Counted from the stretch's first letter, positions 7,089 to 15,234 are shown. The stretch is 64,000 nt of DNA from Candidatus Fimivivens faecavium (GCA_018716105.1 DVKH01000042.1:1-64000); one strand, 5' to 3'. Notes: generated by a model not told the origin, from the letters alone. Numbers and translations: made by a program.

Positions 7089-7742
7089 TCAGACGGCGGC
7101 CGTTTGGGCGGCCTGAGCGAGCGCGTGCTGGCAGATGCCGTTCATCACGCAGTCCTGGCATTGGGGATTCCGGGCTTTGCAAACCGCGCGGCCATGCAGG
7201 ACCAGCCGGTGGCAGAAGTTGTTTGATTCCTCGGGAGGAAGCGCCTCCCGCAGCTGCTTTTCGACCTTTGCCGGGTCCTTTGTGGCCGAGAGGCCGAGCA
7301 GGTTGGTGATCCGGATGCAATGGGTGTCGCAGACGACGGCGGGTTTTCCATAGACGTCGCCGACGATGAGGTTTGCGGTTTTGCGCCCGACGCCTGGGAG
7401 GGTCAGAAGCTCTTCGATGGTGTCCGGCACGACCCCGCCAAAATCTTCGACCAGTTTTTTCGAAAGGGCGACGATATCCCGCGCCTTTGTCTGATAAAGG
7501 CCGCAGCTTTTGATATATCCGGCGACTTCCTCCACCGAGGCTTCGGCAAGCGATTCCAGCGTCGGGAAACGGGCGAAGAGGGCGGGAGTCACCATGTTAA
7601 CCCTGGCGTCGGTGCACTGGGCGGCGAGCCGGACCGAGATCAGAAGCTCGTAAGGTTTTTCGTACTCAAGCGAGCATTCCGCGTCGGGGTATTCCTGCTT
7701 TAATAGGGCGACCGCCCGTTCGGCGCGTTCTTTGTTCGTCAT
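7089..7742 (-). CDS. nth: Endonuclease III (DNA glycosylase/AP lyase)
   Basis: A 217-residue base-excision repair enzyme that removes oxidised pyrimidines and cleaves the abasic site. The helix-hairpin-helix LPGVGRKTA (about 115-123) contains the catalytic Lys, and the catalytic Asp lies in VCDTH (about 139). Four cysteines at 188, 195, 198 and 204 (C-x6-C-x2-C-x5-C) bind the 4Fe-4S cluster. The start at 7742 follows AAGGA and fits the family; upstream codons in the same frame are leader. The promoter is at 7852-7880. Confidence 0.95.
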   Translation of the reverse strand: MTNKERAERAVALLKQEYPDAECSLEYEKPYELLISVRLAAQCTDARVNMVTPALFARFPTLESLAEASVEEVAGYIKSCGLYQTKARDIVALSKKLVEDFGGVVPDTIEELLTLPGVGRKTANLIVGDVYGKPAVVCDTHCIRITNLLGLSATKDPAKVEKQLREALPPEESNNFCHRLVLHGRAVCKARNPQCQDCVMNGICQHALAQAAQTAAV

Positions 7743-7851
7743 TGCCGTTCCTTCTTTCTGCCGCGTTTTATCCGTCGGCGGCTGATTCCTGTTGGAGTGC
7801 GGGCCGGGCCGGAAAGCGGGTTTGTCTTTTCTGATAGTGAATTTTGTTCTT

Positions 7852-7880
7852 ATTTTACCGGGAGAAGCGGAAAATGTCAA
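7852..7880 (-). promoter_or_regulatory. Sigma-A promoter of nth
   Basis: On the minus strand TTGACA (7875-7880), 17 bases, then TAAAAT (7852-7857), giving a leader of about 100 bases. The rest of the 305-base gap 7743-8047 shows nothing firm; a promoter for the divergent gene at 8048 must lie here but was not recognised. Confidence 0.75.
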
Positions 7881-8047
7881 ACCGGCAATATGCGGCTTGG
7901 TTTTGACGGAAACCGGGACCTGCCGTCCATTCTGCGATAATTTCCGGCATGTTAAGGGTATTCGCTCCGGCTTTGTTTGGAATCGGATTTGTGCCGTTTT
8001 GCTCCCGACTGGAATAACCTGTAATGTGAAGACAGGAGGTGTCAAAA

Positions 8048-8521
8048 GTGTTCATGCAAGCCGTTGTGCTTGATGTGTATTGGGAGCGGTTACTGGTTCT
8101 CGATTTGAATACACGTCAGCGAGTGATGGTACTTACGCCGGACGCGCGCTGGTTTGGAATCGGCGATCTCGTCCAGATTTGGTATAACGGCGTTATGACG
8201 AACAGCATACCGCCGCAGATCAACGCAATCCGAATTGTCGCGGCGCCGCAGGGCGGATTTCCGGCCCCGCCCCCGGTGAGGCCGCCCGTATTTTTCCCGC
8301 CGGTAATTTTTCCGCCGGTGGTCGGGCCCGGCTTTTGCCTGCCGGGTTTCTGCCCGCCGGTCGGCCGCCCGCCCGTCGGCCGACCGCCGGTTGGCCGCCC
8401 GCCGGCCGGGGGCCCTCCCGGTAACCGTCCGCCTGGCGGGGGCCCTCCCGGTAACCGTCCGCCTGGCGGGGGTCCTCCCGGCGGCCGTCCGCCGGTGCGC
8501 CCCGGGCCCGGCCCGAGATAA
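8048..8521 (+). CDS. Protein with a small beta-type N-domain and a Pro/Gly-rich repeat tail
   Basis: 157 residues from a GTG at 8048, eight bases after a strong AGGAGG; the GTG at 8039 lies inside that site, and an ATG at 8054 is another option. Residues 1-62 form a soluble, beta-rich domain (a VVLDVYWERLLVLDL-like start). From about residue 70 the protein is almost entirely Pro, Gly, Arg, Val and Asn, with repeats of GRPPV and GGPPGNRPP. There is no signal peptide or membrane segment. Such tails occur in spore coat and surface proteins of Clostridia, but the family is not recognised. A terminator follows directly. Confidence 0.75.
   Translation: MFMQAVVLDVYWERLLVLDLNTRQRVMVLTPDARWFGIGDLVQIWYNGVMTNSIPPQINAIRIVAAPQGGFPAPPPVRPPVFFPPVIFPPVVGPGFCLPGFCPPVGRPPVGRPPVGRPPAGGPPGNRPPGGGPPGNRPPGGGPPGGRPPVRPGPGPR
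8411..8500 (+). repeat. 30-bp in-frame tandem repeats
   Basis: Two identical 30-base units (8411-8440 and 8441-8470) and a third diverged unit encode the Pro/Gly-rich tail. The unit length is a multiple of three, so copy-number change keeps the reading frame. Confidence 0.85.
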
Positions 8522-8528
8522 CCGTAAA

Positions 8529-8555
8529 GCCGCCCCTGTCCAGGGGCGGCTTTTT
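8529..8555 (+). terminator. Terminator of the Pro/Gly-rich gene
   Basis: GCCGCCCC and GGGGCGGC pair around a six-base loop and are followed by TTTTT, eight bases after the stop codon. Confidence 0.85.
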
Positions 8556-8686
8556 ATCCGCGTTTTTCATAATAACTTTGGGGCGCCGAAAGAGCAGGGC
8601 TGTCTTTGTTTTTCAGCCTGTGCGGCGAGGGCGATTGCTTGCAGTGAGAAAACCCAAAATAAAAACGGGCGGCCCCCGGTAAAGCC

Positions 8687-8729
8687 GGTTCAGAAAGGCC
8701 CGCTGCGGAACAGCGGGTTTTTCTGAACC
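8687..8729. terminator. Long hairpin, probable bidirectional terminator
   Basis: An outer stem GGTTCAGAAA/TTTCTGAACC encloses an inner stem CCCGCTG/CAGCGGG. It lies downstream of the minus-strand gene at 8772-8978. Confidence 0.55.
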
Positions 8730-8771
8730 GAACTGTGTGGGGGACAGTCCGCTTTTGTTCGCCGTCCAAAA

Positions 8772-8978
8772 TCAGCCGATGAGACCGTCCCTGTCGTCCA
8801 GGACGCTGCGGGGAAGCGCAAATTCGGGCCAGAACATGCTGCGCCCGGCGTTGGCAGCGACGTTTTCGGCCCCCAGGGTATCCTGCTCTGCGGCCGCTGC
8901 CGCAGAGGTATTCGCCGCGGTTTCGGCGGCCCTCGCCTGATTTCGGTTGAAGCGGCATTGGTTGCACTGGCATGCCAT
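8772..8978 (-). CDS. Small Cys-start, Ala-rich protein (68 residues)
   Basis: The frame starts MACQCNQC, giving a Cys-x-Cys-x2-Cys cluster, continues with an Arg/Asn-rich stretch and an Ala-rich helix, and ends in an acidic, Asp-rich tail. A GGAG ribosome site lies eight to nine bases before the ATG, and a long hairpin lies downstream. No family is recognised. It lies between a surface-type gene and the sporulation sigma block, so a sporulation-related role is possible but unsupported. Confidence 0.5.
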   Translation of the reverse strand: MACQCNQCRFNRNQARAAETAANTSAAAAAEQDTLGAENVAANAGRSMFWPEFALPRSVLDDRDGLIG

Positions 8979-9120
8979 GCGATCAACTCCAAACTGTTTT
9001 ATGTTGTCACCTTATCTTATGCAAACAGGTGGAAAAATGTTTCATTCCGACGTCGGTTTGAAACAGATTGTCCAAACGCGGCGTTTCGCTGGATTTAGAC
9101 GGCCAAAGCGCAATGGGGTC

Positions 9121-9181
9121 TGTTGCGACATGTTTCACGCCCTTGAAACGACAAGAAAGGAATGGACAACGAAACTATAAT
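9121..9181 (+). promoter_or_regulatory. Candidate Spo0A-controlled spoIIG promoter
   Basis: A perfect TATAAT (9176-9181) lies 33 bases before the spoIIGA start and has no -35 box at the usual spacing. Upstream are two sequences close to the Spo0A box on the minus strand: TGTCGCAA (9123-9130) and TTGTCGTT (9147-9154). In Bacillus the spoIIG promoter has this arrangement, with Spo0A boxes replacing a correctly spaced -35. Assignment here rests on short matches. Confidence 0.4.
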
Positions 9182-9214
9182 CAAAAAAGAACATGCAGTT
9201 GGGGTGGTGAAGGG

Positions 9215-10093
9215 ATGCCGGCAGTGGTATATGTGGACGTTCTGGTTGCGCTGAACTTCATGATGAATTTTGTCCTGCTCAGGGCCGCCGCAATGGTCCG
9301 CGGGCGGGACTTTATCTGGCAGCGGGCGGCGGTTGCCGCGATGGAAGGCGCGGTTTCGGCCTTGATCATCTTTCTGCCGTTTCCCGGCATCCTGCCGATG
9401 GGAATGTTCAAGCTCGCCGTCTGCGCGCTGATGGCGCTGACCGCCTACCCCTTTGTTGACTGGCTCGCGTCGCTTTGGGATGTGTTCGCATTGTTCCTCG
9501 CGAGCTTTTTATTTTCGGGCGCGATGCTTGCATTCCGGCTTCTGGCGGCGCCGGAGGGCTTGACGGTGTACAATGGGATCGTCTATTTCAACATCAGCGC
9601 CCCAGCGCTTGTCCTTTCCTGCATCCTGTGCTATCTGCTGGTTACGGCACTTTCGAAGCTGATGCTCCGGCGAAAGCCCGAGGAAGAAATCGTCCGGGTG
9701 ACGGTGGTCTCGAACGGCTCGATGGCGGCCTTCGACGCGCTGCTCGATACCGGGAGCGCGCTTGTCGAGCCGTTTTCCGGGAAACCGGTGATTGTGGTGC
9801 GGGAATCGGCGCTGAAAACGGCCGTTCCGCAGGAAATCAGGGATTTCCGGTTTGAGGGCATGGCCGCACAGCCGCCGAAGGGTATTCGGCTGGTGCCGTT
9901 TTCCTCGGTCGGCGGGGCGGGGATGCTCCCGGCGTTTCTGCCGCAGCTGGTGAAGCTTTCCTACGGCGGCGAGGAAAAGGCTGTTTCAGTCTGGCTTGCA
10001 GTGACTGCAAAACCGGTTGGCACTGCGCAGTACCAGGCGGTCGCCAACCCTCGGGTTCTGGAACATAACTTCAAAAAGGTGGGTGTGGGTTGA
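9215..10093 (+). CDS. spoIIGA: Sporulation sigma-E processing aspartic protease SpoIIGA
   Basis: A 292-residue membrane protease that cleaves pro-sigma-E in the mother cell after a signal from the forespore. Five hydrophobic segments fill residues 1-150, followed by a cytoplasmic aspartic-protease half with the active motif DTGS (178-181). The ATG at 9215 has a purine-rich ribosome site (GGGGTGGTGAAGGG). The stop TGA overlaps the sigE ATG by one base, so the protease and its substrate are translationally coupled. Confidence 0.93.
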   Translation: MPAVVYVDVLVALNFMMNFVLLRAAAMVRGRDFIWQRAAVAAMEGAVSALIIFLPFPGILPMGMFKLAVCALMALTAYPFVDWLASLWDVFALFLASFLFSGAMLAFRLLAAPEGLTVYNGIVYFNISAPALVLSCILCYLLVTALSKLMLRRKPEEEIVRVTVVSNGSMAAFDALLDTGSALVEPFSGKPVIVVRESALKTAVPQEIRDFRFEGMAAQPPKGIRLVPFSSVGGAGMLPAFLPQLVKLSYGGEEKAVSVWLAVTAKPVGTAQYQAVANPRVLEHNFKKVGVG

Positions 10094-10827
10094 TGAAAAG
10101 GGCGTTGACCGGCGCGGGGCGAACGCCGATTGTGCGGTGGCTCCATCGGGTGTTAAAACTGCTGGGGCTCGCCGAGGGGATCTACTACATAAACGGTCCG
10201 GAGACGCTCCCGCCGCCGCTGACGCGGGAGGAGGAGCAGGATATGTTCCTCAGGCTCGAGGACGAGAGCGACGAGGAGGCGAAGCAGACGCTGATCGTCC
10301 ACAACCTGCGGCTGGTCGTCTACATCGCGCGGAAGTTTGAAAGCTCCGGCCTCTGTGTCGAGGACCTGATTTCCATCGGGACGATCGGGCTGATCAAGGC
10401 GGTCAACACCTTTTGCCCGAAGCGGAATATTAAGCTCGCGACCTATGCTTCGCGCTGCATCGAAAACGAAATCCTGATGTATCTTCGGAAATGCCAGCCG
10501 CTCAAAAACGAGGTTTCGATCGACGAGCCGCTGAACATCGACTGGGACGGGAACGAGCTGCTGCTCTCCGACGTCCTCGGGACCGACCCCGATTCGATCA
10601 ACCGGCCGATCGAGCAGGACGCGGAGAAGAGCATGCTCGCCGAGGCGATTGGCCGCCTCGGCGAACGGGAGAGGCTGATCATGCAGCTTCGGTTCGGGTT
10701 CCTTGACGGGGAGGAGCGGACCCAGAAGCAGGTGGCGGATATCATCGGGATTTCGCAGTCGTATATTTCAAGGCTCGAAAAACGGATTATCAAACGCCTG
10801 AAAAAGGAACTTGGAAGGGTGATCTAA
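10093..10827 (+). CDS. sigE: RNA polymerase sporulation sigma factor E
   Basis: A 244-residue sigma-70 family factor that directs early mother-cell transcription. It carries an N-terminal pro-sequence of about 30 residues ending near GIYYINGPE, the region cut by SpoIIGA. Region 2 ([16 protein letters not shown] and the following Ala-Ser-Arg-Cys segment) and region 4 ([19 protein letters not shown]) are intact. The start ATG overlaps the spoIIGA stop. A terminator follows, separating it from sigG. Confidence 0.95.
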   Translation: MKRALTGAGRTPIVRWLHRVLKLLGLAEGIYYINGPETLPPPLTREEEQDMFLRLEDESDEEAKQTLIVHNLRLVVYIARKFESSGLCVEDLISIGTIGLIKAVNTFCPKRNIKLATYASRCIENEILMYLRKCQPLKNEVSIDEPLNIDWDGNELLLSDVLGTDPDSINRPIEQDAEKSMLAEAIGRLGERERLIMQLRFGFLDGEERTQKQVADIIGISQSYISRLEKRIIKRLKKELGRVI

Positions 10828-10832
10828 GCAGA

Positions 10833-10861
10833 GCCGGGAGGATTGGCGCCTCCCGGCTTTT
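10833..10861 (+). terminator. Terminator after sigE
   Basis: GCCGGGAGG and CCTCCCGGC form a nine-base stem followed by four T. Confidence 0.8.
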
Positions 10862-11024
10862 CGAATGCAGCGCTATTGTTTCCGGCGCCTGCGGGGCGGA
10901 AGCGATAAAAGGGATTTTTCGCGAAAAGGGCCCCGCAAATTTTTCCTGAACCTAAAAAAACGGCTTATTGACGCGCTCTTTTCACACCCGGACGGGCTTT
11001 GAAAATTTTACTGCCGGCGAAGGC

Positions 11025-11054
11025 TGAATGAACGTTTCGCACCGGCCCAATACT
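11025..11054 (+). promoter_or_regulatory. Possible sigma-F/sigma-G promoter of sigG
   Basis: TGAATG (11025-11030), 17 bases, then CAATACT (11048-11054) resembles the sigma-G pattern TGAATA-N17/18-CATACTA, as expected for a forespore gene that activates itself. The match to the -10 element is imperfect. Confidence 0.35.
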
Positions 11055-11084
11055 GATTAACGAAACAATCGGCAGAGGGGACGG

Positions 11085-11861
11085 ATGCGCTTGTACGTCA
11101 ACAAAGTTGAAATCTGCGGTGTCAATACGGCAAAGCTGGCGACGTTAAAAGAGAAAGAGAAGGAGGAGCTGTTAAGGCGGGTCAAGGATGGGGATCAGGA
11201 CGCCCGGGAACAGTTGATCAGCGGGAATCTCCGGCTGGTGCTCAGCGTGGTGCAGAAGTTTACCAACCGGGGAGAGAACCTTGACGATCTGTTTCAGGTC
11301 GGATGCATCGGGCTGATCAAGTCGATCGACAACTTCGATATCAGCCAGAACGTGCGCTTTAGCACCTATGCGGTGCCGATGATTATCGGCGAGATCCGGC
11401 GCTATCTCCGGGACAACAACTCGATCCGGGTCAGCCGTTCGATGCGGGACACGGCCTATAAGGCGCTTCAGGCGCGGGAACGGCTGCTCGGTGAGAATCT
11501 CAAGGAGCCGACGGTCGGAGAGGTGGCCGAAGAACTTGGGGTGCACCGGGAGGACGTCGTCCTCGCGCTTGAGGCGATTGTCGAGCCGATTTCGCTCTAT
11601 GAGCCGGTCTATTCCGACGGCGGCGACACCATTTTTGTGATGGACCAGGTGGGCGACCCTTCGGGCGACCGGGACTGGATGGATGAAATCGCGTTCCGGG
11701 AGGCGGTGGACCACTTGGGGGACCGGGAGAAGAAGATCCTGTCGCTCCGCTTTGTGACCGGAAAGACCCAGATGGAGGTGGCAAAGGAAATCGGCATCAG
11801 CCAGGCCCAGGTTTCAAGGCTTGAAAAGGGCGCGCTGGAAAAAATCAAAAAGCAGATATAG
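11085..11861 (+). CDS. sigG: RNA polymerase sporulation sigma factor G
   Basis: A 258-residue sigma-70 family factor for late forespore genes. The conserved start NKVEICGVNTAKL is diagnostic of SigG. Region 2 (LDDLFQVGCIGLIKSIDNF), region 3 and region 4 (EVAKEIGISQAQVSRLEKGA) are complete. The ATG at 11085 follows AGAGGGG. It lies immediately downstream of spoIIGA-sigE, the standard order in Firmicutes, and has its own terminator. Confidence 0.95.
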   Translation: MRLYVNKVEICGVNTAKLATLKEKEKEELLRRVKDGDQDAREQLISGNLRLVLSVVQKFTNRGENLDDLFQVGCIGLIKSIDNFDISQNVRFSTYAVPMIIGEIRRYLRDNNSIRVSRSMRDTAYKALQARERLLGENLKEPTVGEVAEELGVHREDVVLALEAIVEPISLYEPVYSDGGDTIFVMDQVGDPSGDRDWMDEIAFREAVDHLGDREKKILSLRFVTGKTQMEVAKEIGISQAQVSRLEKGALEKIKKQI

Positions 11862-11862
11862 G

Positions 11863-11895
11863 AAACGGCCGTTCGGTGTCCCGAACGGCCGTTTT
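11863..11895. terminator. Bidirectional terminator between sigG and the VOC gene
   Basis: AAACGGCCGTTCGG and CCGAACGGCCGTTT form a 14-base perfect stem with T-runs on both strands, between convergent genes. Confidence 0.85.
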
Positions 11896-11904
11896 GATTC
11901 CGAT

Positions 11905-12381
11905 TCAGTTTTCACTGGCGGCAAGCTGAGACGCCACATAACCGGCCGGCACGTCCATCCGCTTTGCGATCTCCGGGATGGAAAGGCCGCTGTCAGAAAA
12001 CCGGCGCACGACGGCGGACATCGATTCGCCGACTTCGATGATATGCCGGTCCGGGTCGTAGAAGCGAACGGTCCGCTGGCCCCAGTTCTGTTCGAGAGGC
12101 GGATGGACGGTTTCGACCCCGAGGGATTCGAGTTTTTCGAGGAAGGCGTCGAACTGCTCTTCCTCAAAATAAACTTCGGCGTTGTTTGCGCCGAAGGAGA
12201 CGTCCCCCGGCTCCTTCTGGAGAAACGCTGTCCATGTTTCGAAGGTTTGAAGCGAGAGAACGCCGCCGAGGGTGATGTTGGCGCCGAAGTCGTCGGTGAC
12301 CGGAAGGCCGAGAACGACCTGGTAAAACGCTCTGGAGCGCGCGAGATCCCGCACGCAGAGAAGCATGGCGCCGAATTTCAT
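11905..12381 (-). CDS. VOC-family (glyoxalase-like) protein
   Basis: A 158-residue protein whose first 120 residues form a vicinal-oxygen-chelate domain. It starts with the family's MKFGAMLLCVRDLARSRAFYQ and includes the YFEE and VRFYDPDRHIIEVGE strands that supply metal ligands in this fold. The C-terminal 40 residues are predicted helix and look like a small helix-turn-helix (LSIPEIAKRMDVPAGYVASQL), which is unusual for a plain VOC enzyme. The substrate cannot be read from the sequence. Confidence 0.8.
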   Translation of the reverse strand: MKFGAMLLCVRDLARSRAFYQVVLGLPVTDDFGANITLGGVLSLQTFETWTAFLQKEPGDVSFGANNAEVYFEEEQFDAFLEKLESLGVETVHPPLEQNWGQRTVRFYDPDRHIIEVGESMSAVVRRFSDSGLSIPEIAKRMDVPAGYVASQLAASEN

Positions 12382-12402
12382 ATTTTGGTCTCCTTTCCTG
12401 TT

Positions 12403-12876
12403 TCAGCGCGGGGCGGACGCGGGACGGCGAAGGCGCCGCCGGGCGGCAAGCACGTTATAGAGCCGCATGAGCGAGGTGACGGTGATGATCCCCATCGCGA
12501 GCGCCCCGGCGATGCCGAGGGTGTGCAGGCCGAGGGACGCGGCCCTTTCGGTTTCGCCGAGGATGGCGGCTTCCACCGAATAGTAGACGCCGCCGCCGGG
12601 AACCAGCGGGATCAGCGCCGGAACCAGGTAGAGGGTTGCGGGAACCTTTTGCAGGCGGGCTGCAAATTCTGCGAAGAGCGAGATCGCGACCGTCGCCCAG
12701 AAATAGCATTCGATGTCCGAAATCAGAAGCCGCTCCGCGGCGAGATAGACAAACCAGCCGAGGCTGCCGCAGAACCCGGCGAAGAAGAGCTTGTTCCCGC
12801 GGATGTTATCGAAGATGCCGAACCCGAGCGAAGCGAAAAACGCATAGAGGCAGGGCAGGATGAATCCTGTGAGCAT
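12403..12876 (-). CDS. ThrE-type exporter, small membrane subunit
   Basis: 157 residues with about five membrane segments and the Pro-Leu-Val-Pro-Gly-Gly-Gly motif (LIPLVPGGGVYY) typical of the ThrE_2 (DUF3815) half of threonine/serine exporters. In many Firmicutes the two halves of ThrE are separate, adjacent genes, as here. The start at 12876 follows AAAGGA; the frame extends upstream without a ribosome site. It is the second gene of the pair. Confidence 0.85.
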   Translation of the reverse strand: MLTGFILPCLYAFFASLGFGIFDNIRGNKLFFAGFCGSLGWFVYLAAERLLISDIECYFWATVAISLFAEFAARLQKVPATLYLVPALIPLVPGGGVYYSVEAAILGETERAASLGLHTLGIAGALAMGIITVTSLMRLYNVLAARRRLRRPASAPR

Positions 12877-12916
12877 ATATAAGCCGTCCTTTCCGATCCG
12901 ATGAGATGAAGGGGGT

Positions 12917-13684
12917 TCAGACGCCGCCGAAGACGCCGCCGAGGAACCGAAGCGCAAGCATTACGCCGATCGCGATGCCGGTGGCGGTCAAAAGCGTTTC
13001 GGTCAGCTTCATCAATCCCGCCATCAGATCGCCGACGATAAAATCGCGGATCGAGTTGGTCAGCGAAAGCCCGGGGACGAGGTTCATCAGGGTGCCGATG
13101 ATGATTTTGTCGATGTGCAGGGCGGCCCCGAACCGCACCGAGAGGAATGCGAACGCGCCGGCCGTGGCGCTCGCGGCGATGTTGATGAGGAAAGAGGAGA
13201 GGCCGAACCGCTCAAGCCGCTTGGAGAAGTATTTCATCGCGAGGCCCGCGGCAAACGCGACCGATGCGTCCCGAAGGTCCCCGCCGAAAAAGAGGGTGAA
13301 GAAAAAAGAAACCAGGGCGCAGGCGAACACCTGAAGGGCGGACGAATAGACGGGCTGGGCGTTGATCCGGGCGATTTCGCCCTCGACCCAATCCGCGGCC
13401 GGCCTGTCCCGGCAGATGACCCGGGAGAGGTTGTTGAAGCGGTCGAGCTTGTCGAGGTCGACGTTTTGGTTTTTGATCCGCCGTGTCCGGGTCCAGGAGC
13501 CGCCGTCCGCGCCCGTAACCGAGACCACGATGCTGGAAGGGATGGCAAACACGTCGACCTCCTTCGCGCCGTAAGCGAGGCAGATCCGCGAAATAGTCTC
13601 TTCGACACGGTAGATTTCCGCGCCGTGTTCGAGCATCCGGCAGCCGATGGCGGTTGCGGTGTCGATGAGCTTTTGATCGTCCAT
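12917..13684 (-). CDS. ThrE-type exporter, large subunit
   Basis: 255 residues. The N-terminal cytoplasmic half carries the DUF1212 signature (HGAEIYRVEETI, then the VFAIPSSIVVS strand) and is followed by about five membrane segments ending with the LVPGLSLTNSIRD loop. The family exports threonine and serine. The start at 13684 follows AGAGGGAAATTC. The promoter and hairpin leader at 13759-13963 lie upstream and would drive this gene, its partner and possibly the VOC gene. Confidence 0.88.
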   Translation of the reverse strand: MDDQKLIDTATAIGCRMLEHGAEIYRVEETISRICLAYGAKEVDVFAIPSSIVVSVTGADGGSWTRTRRIKNQNVDLDKLDRFNNLSRVICRDRPAADWVEGEIARINAQPVYSSALQVFACALVSFFFTLFFGGDLRDASVAFAAGLAMKYFSKRLERFGLSSFLINIAASATAGAFAFLSVRFGAALHIDKIIIGTLMNLVPGLSLTNSIRDFIVGDLMAGLMKLTETLLTATGIAIGVMLALRFLGGVFGGV

Positions 13685-13758
13685 GAATTTCCCTCTGATG
13701 GTTTGTATTTGCAACTGACGGAAAAGGGCCCTGCTTATGATGCCTGACGCTGATTTCG

Positions 13759-13940
13759 CTGCGGTTACCATGCGTAACGGCGGGCCCGTCGGGCCTGCGT
13801 ACTGCAGAAGCGGCCTACGAATCGTCTTAATAGACAATTTGGGTTCTGGTATAGCAGGCGCAGCGCGCGGCGTCCGCCGCGCAGGCCCCGCCTCTGGCGG
13901 GGTGGATTGGGCCGAGGGCCAATTCACTGCGGTTATTATA
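13759..13940 (-). repeat. Hairpin leader element, two-module copy (before thrE pair)
   Basis: Read on the minus strand it begins TATAATAACCGCAG (13940-13927) and continues with three hairpins: ATTGG/CCAAT (13906-13924), GCCCCGC/GCGGGG (13885-13902) and GCGCGGC/GCCGCGC (13865-13882). The stem CGCAG/CTGCG (13927-13931 with 13859-13863) closes the set. A second module follows, with AATTGTCT/AGACGATT and GCAGGCCC/GGGCCCGC-type hairpins, and ends at another CTGCGG (13759). Hairpin arms are conserved relative to 33393-33814 while loops differ. It lies in the likely 5' leader of the exporter genes. Confidence 0.75.
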
Positions 13941-13963
13941 TCACAAAAACCGCTTTTTTACAA
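13935..13963 (-). promoter_or_regulatory. Sigma-A promoter at the element edge
   Basis: TTGTAA (13958-13963), 17 bases, TATAAT (13935-13940), reading towards the ThrE genes. The -10 box is part of the repeated element and the -35 box lies just outside it. Confidence 0.65.
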
Positions 13964-13986
13964 TCGATTCCTTTGTGACAGATTGG

Positions 13987-15144
13987 TTAACGAACCCTGA
14001 CGCCGTCGACAAAGACCGCCTCCGGCTTTTCCAGCCCGCCGAGCGGGTCCCCGCGGTAGAACACAAGATCCGCGTCCTTTCCCGCCTCCAGCGAACCGAT
14101 TCGCGCGTCAAGCCCGATGATCTCCGCCGCGTCCAGCGTAACGGCACGGATCGCCGCCTCAGGAGAAAGCCCCTCTCTCCTGCAAATGGCGGCGGAGAGC
14201 ATCAGAAATTCCTCCGGTACTTCAGGATGATCGGTGCAAACGGCAATCTTTACACCGTTCTTCCAAAGAACCGCCGGATTACCACGGCTCATCGCCGAGA
14301 GTTCCGGCTTCGACCTAGTCCCGATGACCGGCCCGCAGACAACCGGGATTCCAGTGCGGGCAAGCCGCTCTGCGATCAAATGCCCCTCGGTTCCGTGGAT
14401 GATCACCGCGCGGAGCGAGAATTCCCTGGCAATCCGGACGGCGGTAAAGAGGTCGTCCGCCCTGTGCGCGTGAAAATGCGCCGCAACTTCGCCCCGCAGC
14501 ACCGGTAGAAGCGCCTCGCATTTCGCGTCGTACTCCGGCGGGTCCAGCTCCCCTTCCTCATCCTTTTCAAATGCATCCAGATCCTCTCCATAGCGTCTGG
14601 CGCGGTACAGCTGCTCCCGGATGACCGCGGCTGTGGCCATGCGGGTGGTCGGCGTCTGCGACCGGTGGGCATAGACGTTTTTCGGGTTCTCGCCGAGCGC
14701 GAATTTCATCGCGATAAACGGTTCGATCACCATGTCATCCACACAGACGCCGGCGGTTTTCAGCGCCGCCATCTGCCCGCTGATCGGATTCGCGCTCCCC
14801 GGGCCGGTGACGACGGTCGTCACGCCGTAGTCCAGCGCCTCAGAAAACCCGCGGTCCATGCCGTTGACCGCGTCGATTGCGCGAAGGTGCGGCGTTGTGG
14901 GGTCGGTCTCCTCGTTTCCGTCCTCTCCCTCCGCCCCGAGCGAATCCCCGAACATCCCCAGATGGCTGTGCGCATCCACAAGCCCGGGATAAACATGGAG
15001 GCCGGCGAACGAATCGTCCCCCGCTTCCCCATCCCACTGGGACATCGGGCCCAGCCGGGCGATTTTCGTCCCCTCGATCAACAGATATCCCCGCCCGATC
15101 ACCGGCGAAGACACCGGATGCAGAACCACATTTTGAATCAGCAT
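13987..15144 (-). CDS. Metal-dependent amidohydrolase (imidazolonepropionase-like)
   Basis: A 385-residue amidohydrolase-superfamily enzyme. Near residue 58 is the metal-binding His-x-His (VDAHSHLG); later come a Lys candidate (AMKFALGE), HFHAHRADD and VIIHGTEGH with further His ligands, and the catalytic Asp in CTDHPEVP. The C-terminal LGxLEAGKDADLVFY strand is characteristic of the superfamily. The substrate is unknown; cyclic amides or peptides are typical. It stands alone, with an unrelated operon on either side. Confidence 0.85.
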   Translation of the reverse strand: MLIQNVVLHPVSSPVIGRGYLLIEGTKIARLGPMSQWDGEAGDDSFAGLHVYPGLVDAHSHLGMFGDSLGAEGEDGNEETDPTTPHLRAIDAVNGMDRGFSEALDYGVTTVVTGPGSANPISGQMAALKTAGVCVDDMVIEPFIAMKFALGENPKNVYAHRSQTPTTRMATAAVIREQLYRARRYGEDLDAFEKDEEGELDPPEYDAKCEALLPVLRGEVAAHFHAHRADDLFTAVRIAREFSLRAVIIHGTEGHLIAERLARTGIPVVCGPVIGTRSKPELSAMSRGNPAVLWKNGVKIAVCTDHPEVPEEFLMLSAAICRREGLSPEAAIRAVTLDAAEIIGLDARIGSLEAGKDADLVFYRGDPLGGLEKPEAVFVDGVRVR

Positions 15145-15180
15145 TTGACCTGTCCTTTCTTTTAAATACGGCCAGATACG

Positions 15181-15226
15181 AAAAAAACCGCTGCGTTCGC
15201 CGGAAACCAGCGCGGCGCAGCGATTT
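15181..15226 (-). terminator. Terminator of the yab cluster
   Basis: On the minus strand CGCTGCG and CGCAGCG close a GC-rich stem, followed by seven T. It lies just after the yabR stop codon. Confidence 0.75.
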
Positions 15227-15234
15227 TGAATGTC

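Noticed and set aside
8340..8500. A CRISPR-like array of short repeats
   Set aside because: The repeats are contiguous, in frame and code for a Pro/Gly-rich tail; there are no spacers and no cas genes.
13685..13940. An insertion-sequence remnant or MITE with target duplication
   Set aside because: Inverted ends are present but no flanking target-site duplication or transposase remnant was seen, and the fixed position next to a -10 box fits a leader element better.
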